A DNA stretch of 64,000 bases. Source: CAZGAQ01 sp964523405. Lineage in GTDB: Bacteria > Planctomycetota > Phycisphaerae > UBA1845 > Fen-1342. A model generated the notes under the pieces. The model was not told the origin of the DNA, searched no databases, and saw only the letters and a program-made list of their open reading frames with translations. How positions within the stretch are numbered: the stretch's first letter is position 1; each line of letters opens with the position of its first letter. Position numbers and translations under genes: made by a program. The DNA lies in contig CAZGAQ010000011.1 in assembly GCA_964523405.1 (NCBI GenBank), positions 59,949 through 123,948 of the forward strand, given 5' to 3'. Positions 8,989 through 16,918 of this stretch are shown here, piece by piece.

Positions 8989-9172
8989 GGAGGTGTGTTC
9001 GGTGGCGATGCGCTGAGGAGACGCGTCGCCGGGTAGACCAAACGCGGTACACCAGTCGTGTCCGCGCGAGTTGTCCAGGGCGGTTTGGCGCGCGCCGGCT
9101 GCTCGGGTCACATGTCCCGGGGTCGTTTCGGCCGCCGCGCGCGGCCGGCAGGAAGAGGAAAAGGAGAAGCTG

Positions 9173-10090
9173 ATGAGATCAATCTGTTGGGCAGGGGCAC
9201 TCGGCCTTTTGTTGGCGGTGTCGCCCGTCCTGGGCGCCCTCTACACCCAGGACTTCGAGGTGGACGCGACGGCCGCCTGGACGGTGAACAATGGACCGTC
9301 GGACGCGGCCACGGATTTCTTCTTTGACTATGCGACCGTTGGCATTCCGGCGGCGCCGGGCGGAGCGGGGACCCGCGGCATGAAGCTGCAGGCCAACCTG
9401 ACCAACGGCATCTTCGGCGGGATGAGCGTCTCGCCGACCGGTCAGAGCTTCAGCGGCGACTACGTCGTCGAGTTTGACTGGTGGGCCAACGTCAACGGCC
9501 CGTTCCCGGGTGGCGGCAGCGGCTCCACCAACCTGTCGACCTACGGCATCGGCACAGCCGGCACCACGCCGCAGTGGCCCGGCGGCGTTCAGGACAGCGT
9601 GTGGTTTGGTGGCACGGGTGACGGCGGCTCATCAGCCGACTGGCGCGCCTATTCGAGCGCGGCGCCGACCGGCTACGGTGATGGCAACCCGGTGTACCCG
9701 TTCACCGGCCGCAACAATACCAATGCCTACTTCGCTGGTTTCGGCGGCGTGTCCGCTCCGGCCGCGCAGCTCGCCCTGTATCCGCAGCAGACGGGCCTCA
9801 CGAACATCGGCAGCGGTGGTATGGTCTGGCATCACGTCACCATCACCAAGGCTGGCACCAGTGCGGTGTGGAAAGTGGACGGCCTGCTGATGGCAACCAT
9901 CGACCTGAGCACGGTCACGCTGGGCGGCGGCAACATCTTCTTCGGCCACAGCGACATCAACGCCACGTCGTCGACCGATCCCAACGACAGCGCGCTGCTG
10001 TTCACGCTGATCGACAACATCAACGTCACGCCGGAACCGGCCAGCTTGCTGCTGCTCGTTTGCGGTGGGCTGTTGCTGCGGCGGCGTTAG
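9173..10090 (+). CDS. PEP-CTERM protein, lectin-like body
   Basis: A 305-aa secreted protein. The start at 9173 follows AAGGAG by six bases and opens a signal peptide (MRSICWAGALG...); the upstream in-frame start at 9071 has neither. The body ('YTQDFEVDATAAW', 'WHHVTITKAG', 'VWKVDGLLMATID') has the layout of a concanavalin-A/LamG-like sandwich, which often binds glycans. The C-terminus is TPEPAS, a Leu-rich helix and RRR. It is followed by a stem-loop at 10179. Glycan binding is an inference from fold resemblance only. Confidence 0.8.
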   Translation: MRSICWAGALGLLLAVSPVLGALYTQDFEVDATAAWTVNNGPSDAATDFFFDYATVGIPAAPGGAGTRGMKLQANLTNGIFGGMSVSPTGQSFSGDYVVEFDWWANVNGPFPGGGSGSTNLSTYGIGTAGTTPQWPGGVQDSVWFGGTGDGGSSADWRAYSSAAPTGYGDGNPVYPFTGRNNTNAYFAGFGGVSAPAAQLALYPQQTGLTNIGSGGMVWHHVTITKAGTSAVWKVDGLLMATIDLSTVTLGGGNIFFGHSDINATSSTDPNDSALLFTLIDNINVTPEPASLLLLVCGGLLLRRR

Positions 10091-10178
10091 GCGCCCAGGC
10101 GCGGTTGCGCCGTACAACGGCTGCGGTAGACATGCGGTTGCGGGCGTGTCCGTGCCGCGCAACCAGGGACAGCTGTGC

Positions 10179-10205
10179 GGGCGGTCGGTGAGATACCGGC
10201 CGCCC
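10179..10205 (+). terminator. Stem-loop after the 9173 gene
   Basis: An 11-bp stem (GGGCGGTCGGT with ACCGGCCGCCC, one T-G pair) and a GAGAT loop lie 89 bases past the stop. No T-run follows. It resembles the stem at 27-55 in sequence (GGGCGGT/ACCGCCC). Confidence 0.4.
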
Positions 10206-10300
10206 GCGGCGCGCGCCCGCGTGTCGAAAATCGGGCGGGCTCGATTGACGCGTAGCGCTGGGATCAGAAATCCACCAGGTCCGGCGCGGCAACTGCCAAC

Positions 10301-10560
10301 TTAGCCTCCGCCGGCTGCGAGGCAACATGCCATCTGTGCGGTGGCCGGGCCGAATTTCCCGCCGCGACGGATGCCGGCGCGGGCGGCTTCCACGGCGGCG
10401 TTCAGGGCGAGGAGGTTGGTCTGGAAGGCGATCTCGTCAATCACCTTGACGATCTTCGCCGCCTGGACGGCGCTGGACTCGATCTTGTCGATGGCGGTGG
10501 ACATGCGGCCCATCGCCTCGCCGGCGCGCCGGGCGGACTCGACCTCCGCCCGATAAGGGC
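10301..10560 (-). pseudogene. Remnant of a methyl-accepting chemotaxis protein signalling tip
   Basis: The minus strand encodes the hallmark hairpin tip 'EIAFQTNLLALNAAVEAARAG', preceded by a typical helix (ESARRAGEAMGRMSTAIDKI). It then breaks off into unrelated sequence (IRRGGKFGPATAQ) where a real receptor continues with GxGFAVVADEVR. No start or upstream domain is present. It differs from the neighbouring intact receptor (AAKIVKVIDEIAF against SKIIKVIEEIAF), so it comes from a separate receptor gene. The intact receptor's terminator separates the two. Confidence 0.75.
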
Positions 10561-10580
10561 GGCGCTGCAGCGCAAGGACG

Positions 10581-10622
10581 AACGGGCCGCGCCGGAGACC
10601 CTTGGCTCCGGTGCGGCCCGTT
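10581..10622 (-). terminator. Strong stem-loop ending the hydrogenase-chemoreceptor operon
   Basis: A 17-bp stem with one G-T pair and an 8-base loop lies 30 bases past the chemoreceptor stop. The downstream U-content is modest (CGTCCTTG). Confidence 0.6.
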
Positions 10623-10651
10623 GTGGTGCGCGCCCTTGTCGGTTGCTGGTC

Positions 10652-12265
10652 CTAGAAGTCGCCGACCGAATTGTCCGGCACACTGGTCCGGGCGCGCCCG
10701 GTGCTCGCGGCCGCGGGTCGCGAGCCGGCGCGGGTGTCGGGGGCGACGCCCGGGGCGGCGGTCGTTGCCGCGGGCGGCTGGTTGGCGGCGGCGCTGCGGG
10801 CACGCGCGCCGCTGACAATGCCGACGAGTTCGACGACCATGTTCTTCACCGTGTCCGCGTGCTGGCCGAGCTGGTCAGAAACGGTGGAGGATTCCTGGGC
10901 TTCGGCCGCGTTCTCCTGCGTGACCTTGTTCATCTGGGCGATGGCGCTATTGACCTGCTCCACGCCCTGGGCCTGTTCCTCCGAGGCCTTGGCGATGCCG
11001 TTAATCAGTTCGGTTACCTTGGTCACGCCGGTCACGATGCCGCTCAGCGACGCGCCGACTTCGTCCACCACCTGGCGCCCTTCGCGCGAGCGGGTGATCG
11101 AGCCCTCGATCAGTGTGGTGGTCTCGTGCGCGGCCTGGGCAGCGCGCTGGGCCAGGTTCCGCACTTCGTCCGCGACCACGGCGAAGCCCTTCCCGTGCTC
11201 GCCGGCCCGCGCCGCTTCGACGGCCGCGTTGAGCGCCAGCAGGTTGGTCTGGAAGGCGATCTCTTCAATGACCTTGATGATCTTGCTGATCTTGTCAGCC
11301 GACTCGCTAATGCCCGCCATGGCTTGGTTCAGTCGGCACATGGTCTGGTCACTGGCCGTGGCGCTCTGCTGAGCCTGGCTGGCCAGCTCGTTGGCCGTGC
11401 GGGCGTTGTCGGCGTTGGTGCGGGTCATGGCGGCCATTTCTTCCATGGCGCTGCTGGTTTCCTCCAGCGAGGACGCCTGCTCGGAGGAGGAATCGGCCAG
11501 CCGCTGGCTGGAACCGCCGATCTGGCCGGCGATGGTCACCAGCTCGTCGGAGCGCGTGCGCAGGTGACCGATCACGCGCGTGAGCGACCGCACGAGCGGG
11601 CGCACCACCAGTGGCAGCAGACAGAGCGACATGAGCACCAGCGCGCTTCCGCCCAGCGCACCGGATACGGCCAGCGAGTGGTTGACCGCCGCCTGGAAGG
11701 TGCCGCGCGCGTCCGCCAGCATGCCATTGATCTTGCTCTTCGAGAACTCCAGATGCAGCAGGCCGTAGAGTTTGCCGACCTCCAGACCCGGCTGCAGGCG
11801 CCGCGTGTCCGCGTCGACGTACAGCGGCTGGTACATGGCCAGCGTGTCCGCATTCTCCACGACGATCACGTCTTTGGTCTGCTGTGCCTTTTCCCAGACG
11901 GCGGCGTCCACGGCTCCGCCGATGCGGTCGGCGGGGGAGGCGAGCTCGACCTTGCGGCTGGTGCCCACGAATGTGATCGCGTCGATCTCGGCGTGCTGGC
12001 GCTGCTGGTCGGCCAGAATCGTGAATTGCCGGCTCTCACCGGTCTGCAGCAGCCGCTCGCTGGCGACGCGGATGCCCTGCAGGATGCCCTGCGCGCCGTC
12101 GCGCTTGACCGCCAGCGAGGAGTCCTGAACGCGGCCGAGGGTCCGTTCGAAGCCGCGCACGTAGAGCGTGTGCTGCACGGCAAACAGGGCCCCCATGAAT
12201 ACCGCGAACAGGGCGAGGGTTGGGACGAAGATGCGCTTACCCAGGCTTGCGTTGCGTAGGTTCAT
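10652..12265 (-). CDS. Methyl-accepting chemotaxis protein coupled to hydrogenase
   Basis: A 537-aa transmembrane chemoreceptor. TM1 is at about 12-30, a periplasmic domain of about 165 residues follows, TM2 is at about 198-222, then a HAMP-like segment and a long coiled coil. The signalling tip reads IEEIAFQTNLLALNAAVEAA, then GKGFAVVADEVRNLA. The C-terminus is a Pro/Ala-rich tail. The start at 12265 follows AAAGGGGA and overlaps the stop of the hydrogenase small-subunit gene (ATGA). A longer in-frame start lies inside that gene and is less likely. Receptors of this type signal through CheW/CheA; none is in the window. The periplasmic domain has no Cys or heme motif, so if it senses the hydrogenase it would do so by contact or a diffusing signal. 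That link is inferred from gene coupling alone. Confidence 0.9.
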   Translation of the reverse strand: MNLRNASLGKRIFVPTLALFAVFMGALFAVQHTLYVRGFERTLGRVQDSSLAVKRDGAQGILQGIRVASERLLQTGESRQFTILADQQRQHAEIDAITFVGTSRKVELASPADRIGGAVDAAVWEKAQQTKDVIVVENADTLAMYQPLYVDADTRRLQPGLEVGKLYGLLHLEFSKSKINGMLADARGTFQAAVNHSLAVSGALGGSALVLMSLCLLPLVVRPLVRSLTRVIGHLRTRSDELVTIAGQIGGSSQRLADSSSEQASSLEETSSAMEEMAAMTRTNADNARTANELASQAQQSATASDQTMCRLNQAMAGISESADKISKIIKVIEEIAFQTNLLALNAAVEAARAGEHGKGFAVVADEVRNLAQRAAQAAHETTTLIEGSITRSREGRQVVDEVGASLSGIVTGVTKVTELINGIAKASEEQAQGVEQVNSAIAQMNKVTQENAAEAQESSTVSDQLGQHADTVKNMVVELVGIVSGARARSAAANQPPAATTAAPGVAPDTRAGSRPAAASTGRARTSVPDNSVGDF

Positions 12266-13221
12266 GATTTCCCCTTTCGGTCTTGCTCCTGGTAGGCGAC
12301 CTGGTGGTACTTCTCGCCCTTGCGGTAGAACGGGAATCCGGCGTGCCGCGCGAAGTCCTTCCCGGTGCAGCCGATGCACGGCGCGCCGGCCCGGATGCAC
12401 CAGTTCACGCCGCCGTTCCACTGCCGCTGCGGGCAGTTTGTCCGGCTCAGCGGCCCCAGGCAGCCGAGCTTGAACAGGCAGCCGTCGTCACCGAAGTGCT
12501 CGGCGAACTGCTCCTTCTGCCAGTAGTGGAAGCGCGGGCAGTCATCGTGCACAGAATGCTTGCAGACCATGTCCGGCGTCAGCAGCTCCGGATCCACCTT
12601 CGGATAGCCCGCGCCCGCCAGATGCGCCAGCGTGGTGACCAGCGTCTGCGGGTGCACCGGACAGCCGGGGCAGTTCACGAGCCGCTTCTCGGTCGGGATG
12701 CCCTTCGCTTTCATGAACTCCAACAGGCCCAGCGCGCCCGTCTGGGTGCCCTCGGCCGCCGGAATCCCGCCGTACGCGCCGCACGAGCCCGCCGCAATGA
12801 CGTACTCCGCCTTCGACAGCAGCGCGGGCATCATGTCCACCAGCGGCTTGCCGCCCAGCAGGCAGGCGTGCGGCATCTGTACCGGCAGGGGCCCTTCGAC
12901 CACCAGGTAGAAACTACCTTCGCGGGCGAGCTTGTCGATCGTCTCCAGGGCCTGCGTCCCTTGGGTGGCCGCGAGATTCGGGTGGAACACGAGTGAGATC
13001 ACCTGCGTGACGATCTCGAGCGGCCCGGGGTCCTCGGAGTTGAGCAGGGATACCGAGCAACCGGTGCAGGACATGCCCTGCAACCACAAGACGCGCTTCT
13101 GCCGACTGGCAAGCCGCTCCAGTCCTTCGGCCAGCGCCATGGCCGCGCCGCGCCCCAGCCCGAAACCGACGGCCAGGAGCGAGCCGGCCCGCAGAAAATC
13201 CCGGCGTGAGTAGTTTGCCAT
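12262..13221 (-). CDS. [NiFe] hydrogenase small subunit, Tat-exported
   Basis: A 319-aa iron-sulfur subunit that carries electrons from the NiFe site. The twin-arginine signal is SRRDFLRAG (about 5-13), so the mature enzyme should be periplasmic. Proximal cluster cysteines are in SCTGC, GSCGAYGG and NCPGCP. The distal cluster has His/Cys in KHSVHDDC and the next two Cys. The medial cluster region reads NCP...NWC...PCIGC. A Cys stands where standard uptake enzymes have Pro, so three [4Fe-4S] clusters are expected. It has no C-terminal membrane anchor helix. It lies 77 bases after the large subunit and overlaps the chemoreceptor start. No cytochrome b or hyp maturation genes are nearby. Confidence 0.92.
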   Translation of the reverse strand: MANYSRRDFLRAGSLLAVGFGLGRGAAMALAEGLERLASRQKRVLWLQGMSCTGCSVSLLNSEDPGPLEIVTQVISLVFHPNLAATQGTQALETIDKLAREGSFYLVVEGPLPVQMPHACLLGGKPLVDMMPALLSKAEYVIAAGSCGAYGGIPAAEGTQTGALGLLEFMKAKGIPTEKRLVNCPGCPVHPQTLVTTLAHLAGAGYPKVDPELLTPDMVCKHSVHDDCPRFHYWQKEQFAEHFGDDGCLFKLGCLGPLSRTNCPQRQWNGGVNWCIRAGAPCIGCTGKDFARHAGFPFYRKGEKYHQVAYQEQDRKGKS

Positions 13222-13298
13222 CGTAGCGTCCTCATCTGCCGGTCGGCTGCGGCCGTGCCGGCGTGTTTGGGGGGCGGTGGCCCCGGGGCCGCGTCCGC

Positions 13299-14822
13299 CT
13301 AGTGCACCGCGCAGGCGATGCAGGGGTCAAACGAACGAACGATCCGCCCAATCTCGATGGGCTGGGTCGGATCGGCGATCGCCGTGCCTTCCAGCGCCTT
13401 CTCCACGGGGCCGGGTTTGCCCGCAGCGTCGCGCGGCGAGCAGTTCCAGGTGGTCGGGACGATGCACTGGTAATGGCTGATGCGGTAATCCTTGATCGCG
13501 AGCCAGTGACCCAGCGCGCCGCGCGGCGCCTCGGTCAATCCAACGCCCGCGGCCTCCTTCGGCAGGTCGAAGTCGGTGGCGGCTGGCCCATCCACCTCGA
13601 TCTCGTCGAGCCACTTGAAGGCCTGCCGCGCCACCCAGCGGCTTTCGAGGCCGCGCGCGACGTGGCGTCCGAGTACGGAGACGAACTGCTCGAGGCCCAG
13701 GTTGAGGGGCTCGCAGAACGCGTCGACTTCCTTCTTCACCCAACCCCCGTTCCCGGCGTAGTAGTTCACCATCACGCGGGCCAGCGGGCCGACTTCCAGC
13801 GGTTCGCCGCGGTAGCGCGGCGCCTTAATCCAGCTGTAAGCGCCCGACTTGTCCGGCTGCGGCCGCGTCTCACCCTCCGCCGGCCGCTTGGCGCCGTCCT
13901 GGGCGTACCAGGCGTGTGCGACCTCTTCGGTGATTTGCTGCACATCGAGAGCTTCCCACTTGCCGCCGATGACGACTCCGGGCCGGATGAAACGGTCGCC
14001 GGCGTCGTTGTCCTCGAAGACGCCATAGCTGAGGAAGTTGCCGTAGCCGCGACCGATCTCGAAGTACTGCGGGAACTCCTGGGCGACGGCGAGCAGGTCC
14101 GGAAGGTAGACTTCCTCGATGAAGTCACGGACACGCTGCAAGCGCGAACGGTACTCGAGCACGCGCTCCAGCGATGGCACCTGCGTGCAGCCGCCGGGGA
14201 TCAAGGCGGTGGTGTGCGGCAGGCGGGCGCCAAACACGGCGCCCATCTCGTGACACAGCCGGCGGAGTTCGAGTGCTTCGGTATAGTGCGCCAGCCAGCG
14301 GACATTGCGGTCCAAGTCCTGCGCATAGGCTCCTTCGAACCTCGGCAGGAAGGGAGCGGCCGGGAAAACTTCCTTGCGGTCCAGCGCCTGCTGGACCCAG
14401 TTCTTGAGGCTGCACAACGTCCGATCGCTGCCCGAGTACTTCAGCACCGCGGTCACGTCCACGAAGTCCAGCGCGGCCAGATGATAGAAATGCAGCACGT
14501 GGGAATGCAGATAGTTGGCGGCCTGGATGAGATTCTGGAGCAGCCGGCCGTTGTGCGTGGGCTTGAGCTTGTAGGCCTGTTCCTGGGCGCGCACGGAGGC
14601 GATGCCGTGGCAGACGGGGCACACGCCGCAGATGCGCTGCGTGATTTGCTGCGCATCGAGCGGATCCCGCCCGCAGAGGAGCTGCTCCAGGCCGCGGAAC
14701 ATCTCGCCTTCACAGCGCGCGGCTGCGACGCGCTGCCCGCCGTCGACTTCCTCGGTTTCCGCATGCACGCCGAGGTGACCCTCGATGCGCGTGAGCGGAC
14801 TGATCATGACGGTGCTACTCAT
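13299..14822 (-). CDS. [NiFe] hydrogenase large subunit lacking the C-terminal extension
   Basis: A 507-aa catalytic subunit for H2 oxidation or sensing. The N-terminal NiFe ligands are in RICGVCPVCH (about 64-73) and the C-terminal ones in DPCIACAVH. Other family motifs are SPLTRIEGH and PRGALGHW. The gene stops (TAG) directly after that last His. Most group 1 large subunits carry about 15 more residues that a specific endopeptidase removes after nickel insertion. Regulatory hydrogenases such as HoxC lack this tail. The start at 14822 has GGAGG six bases upstream. It is the first gene of a large-small-chemoreceptor operon; this order is unusual, since most uptake operons start with the small subunit. 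Confidence 0.92.
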   Translation of the reverse strand: MSSTVMISPLTRIEGHLGVHAETEEVDGGQRVAAARCEGEMFRGLEQLLCGRDPLDAQQITQRICGVCPVCHGIASVRAQEQAYKLKPTHNGRLLQNLIQAANYLHSHVLHFYHLAALDFVDVTAVLKYSGSDRTLCSLKNWVQQALDRKEVFPAAPFLPRFEGAYAQDLDRNVRWLAHYTEALELRRLCHEMGAVFGARLPHTTALIPGGCTQVPSLERVLEYRSRLQRVRDFIEEVYLPDLLAVAQEFPQYFEIGRGYGNFLSYGVFEDNDAGDRFIRPGVVIGGKWEALDVQQITEEVAHAWYAQDGAKRPAEGETRPQPDKSGAYSWIKAPRYRGEPLEVGPLARVMVNYYAGNGGWVKKEVDAFCEPLNLGLEQFVSVLGRHVARGLESRWVARQAFKWLDEIEVDGPAATDFDLPKEAAGVGLTEAPRGALGHWLAIKDYRISHYQCIVPTTWNCSPRDAAGKPGPVEKALEGTAIADPTQPIEIGRIVRSFDPCIACAVH

Positions 14823-15202
14823 GTGCGGCCTCCATGCGGTCGTGATTCCGAAATGTCGGGCTCGCGGCGCGCATCTGTGTGCCCGGCACGCCGCTCTGTG
14901 AACATGGACATCGCAGCCCCGCAATGCCCTGATAGCAGGTATCGGGTGTTTTCCCGGCGTGGATTAGGGGAAGAGTGGGTGCCTGCTGACGACGCACGCC
15001 TCACGGAGGTCGGTCGGCCGGACAGGACTGCGCCCCGATTGGGGGCCGAACCAACAACAGCAGGCACAGGTAGCAACTGGTTAACGGGCGACCCGATCCC
15101 CGCTGGGCCGCCGCCGGGCAGTGTTTCAGGATTGATGTGTGCGGCCCGTGACCGCGATGCGCGGCCTACCGGCGCGACTTGTCACGCGGTACACGGCCGC
15201 GT
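14823..15202. other. Leader region upstream of the hydrogenase operon
   Basis: 380 bases between the PilZ gene and the hydrogenase genes, all on the minus strand. It should hold the hydrogenase promoter, but I find neither a clear sigma70 pair nor a TGGC/TTGC sigma54 site. No gene is visible. Confidence 0.35.
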
Positions 15203-15523
15203 CTATCGGCACCAGCGATCGGGTGGAAACTCGAGTCCGACCAAGCAGCGTCCTTCTGGAGTGGGCAAGCGGCGGACCACGCGCGTGCCGAGCGGTACGC
15301 GCCACTCGACACCAGGCGCAATTTCGATCCTAAGTCTCATCCGGCCTGCAAGGTGTGCGGCGCTGCGGGCGGGCACAAGCAATGCGGCGCCCCCTGAGGA
15401 CAGGTCGACGACCTGACAGCGTCCCTTGCGTCCGCTGGCGGCCCACACCGCTTCTCCTGCGAAAGGCACACGCGGATGCCGACGGCGATCCCCGAAATTC
15501 GTCCGGCCAGGTTCCTGCAGCAT
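15203..15523 (-). CDS. PilZ domain protein
   Basis: A 106-aa single-domain PilZ protein, a family that binds cyclic di-GMP. The two ligand motifs are RRRHPR near residue 13 and DLSSGG near residue 40, in the order the family requires, followed by a beta-rich C-terminal half ending in VGLEF. The start at 15523 is set by a perfect AGGAGG eight bases upstream; the longer ORF to 15616 has no such site. It is upstream of the hydrogenase-chemoreceptor operon on the same strand, so a link to motility or surface behaviour is possible but unproven. Confidence 0.8.
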   Translation of the reverse strand: MLQEPGRTNFGDRRRHPRVPFAGEAVWAASGRKGRCQVVDLSSGGAALLVPARSAAHLAGRMRLRIEIAPGVEWRVPLGTRVVRRLPTPEGRCLVGLEFPPDRWCR

Positions 15524-15781
15524 GTCCTGTACCTCCTGCGGTCTCGCCGGTGCTGTGCGCCGATCGGCGGCAGCGCCGGCACTGGTGGAGTCGGCACGCG
15601 GACAGCGCGTCATCAATTGAAGTGCACTATTTTGGTGCTATTTATGCCGCGGCCACAAGTCCTGGAGAAAGGCGGTCATAGCGCTGCGTGACATGCTTTT
15701 CAGGGACCTTCGCCGGTACGAGCGCGACAGACGCGGGAGAGGCGCATCGGCTGAGGGGCGATAAAGCGCGGCGCGCATGGT

Positions 15782-16579
15782 TCATCCGGCCAGCACATCT
15801 TGCATGCTGTACAGGCCCGCCGCGCGCCCCTGAACCCAGCGCGCGGCCCGCAGTGCGCCCGCGGCAAACGTATCGCGGGAGAATGCGCGGTGTTCCAGCA
15901 GGACCGTTTCGGTGTCAGAGAAGAAGCGCACCTGGTGCTCACCGACGACGGCGCCACCGCGCACGGCGTGGATCCCGATCTCGCCGGTGCGGCGCGGGCC
16001 GCACTGACCCTGCCGCCCGTGGATGGCCACGTGCCGCGCGTCCTGCTGGCGGGCCCCCGCGGCAGCCTGCAACAGGGCGCCGGCTGTCCCGCTGGGCGCG
16101 TCAACTTTGCCGCGATGATGCGTCTCGACAATCTCGATGTCCCACTCCGGGCCCAGGCGTGCAGCCACGTCGGCCACCAGGCTCAGCAGCAGGTTGATGC
16201 CGATACTCATGTTGGGAGCCCAGACCAGGGGGATTCGTGTGGCCGCCGCATGCAGGGCGGCCTGCTGCGTCTCATCGAGACCCGTGGTGCCGCTGACCAG
16301 AGGAATGCCGTGGGCTGCGCACCAGGTGGCCCACGTGGCGGTCGCCGCAGGGGCGGCGAACTCGATCACCGCGTCGCATGGGGCCGTCACCGCGATGGTC
16401 AAGGGGACTTGCAGCGCTTCACTGCCCGCGATGACGCCGGCGTCGCGGCCCAGCAGCGGATCGCCCGGGGCAGTTACGGCAGCCGTCAGGCACAGGCCAG
16501 CGTCGCCCGCGCAGAGCCGCACGAGCACACGGCCCATGCGGCCGGTGGCGCCGATAATGGCGAGCCGCAACGGGCTCAT
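15782..16579 (-). CDS. dapB: 4-hydroxy-tetrahydrodipicolinate reductase
   Basis: A 265-aa enzyme of the lysine/diaminopimelate pathway that reduces the dipicolinate precursor with NAD(P)H. The Rossmann motif is GATGRMGR near the start. The VSGTTGLD segment and the catalytic signature HHRGKVDAPSGTA are both present. Length is normal for the family (about 270). The ATG overlaps the stop of the TPR gene (ATGA), so the two are coupled. It is last in a SPOR-TPR-dapB operon. Housekeeping function with high certainty. Confidence 0.93.
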   Translation of the reverse strand: MSPLRLAIIGATGRMGRVLVRLCAGDAGLCLTAAVTAPGDPLLGRDAGVIAGSEALQVPLTIAVTAPCDAVIEFAAPAATATWATWCAAHGIPLVSGTTGLDETQQAALHAAATRIPLVWAPNMSIGINLLLSLVADVAARLGPEWDIEIVETHHRGKVDAPSGTAGALLQAAAGARQQDARHVAIHGRQGQCGPRRTGEIGIHAVRGGAVVGEHQVRFFSDTETVLLEHRAFSRDTFAAGALRAARWVQGRAAGLYSMQDVLAG

Positions 16580-16884
16580 CCGAGACTCTCCAGCGTCTTG
16601 AGCATTTCGTCGGCGGCGTGCTTCTGGTTCTGGAGCTTGGCGGCGACAATGCCCTTCGTCAAGGTGTCCTTGGCGGCATCGCGCTGGCCGAGTCTGAGCT
16701 CGGCGCGCGATTTCTGGTAGTAGGCGGCGATGTAGTTGGTGTCGAGCCGCAGCGCGATGCGGAAGCACTCCAGCGCCTCGGGCCATTTTTCGAGATTCAC
16801 GTACTCGAGGCCCACGCCGTAGTGAATGAAGGGATCGTCCGGCGTGGCGTCGGCGAGCTTGCGCAGTTTCTCCAAGCGCGTCAT
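16576..16884 (-). CDS. Small tetratricopeptide repeat protein
   Basis: A 102-aa protein made of two to three TPR helices: 'DPFIHYGVGLEYVNLEKWPEA' and 'YIAAYYQKSRAELRLGQRDAA' show the W/L-G-Y-A-P pattern. It has no signal peptide or membrane helix, so it is probably cytoplasmic and binds a partner protein. It starts 34 bases after the SPOR gene and overlaps dapB by four bases. The partner is unknown. Confidence 0.75.
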   Translation of the reverse strand: MTRLEKLRKLADATPDDPFIHYGVGLEYVNLEKWPEALECFRIALRLDTNYIAAYYQKSRAELRLGQRDAAKDTLTKGIVAAKLQNQKHAADEMLKTLESLG

Positions 16885-16918
16885 GCCGGACTCCTGCCGT
16901 GGCCGGCGCGAGCGCGAC

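Noticed and set aside
14823..15202. Sigma54 promoter for the hydrogenase operon
   Set aside because: No TGGCAC-N5-TTGC-like site at acceptable match was found.
13263..15416. 717-residue plus-strand ORF opposite the hydrogenase large subunit
   Set aside because: Its sequence is the antisense of a clearly conserved enzyme and has no family features of its own.
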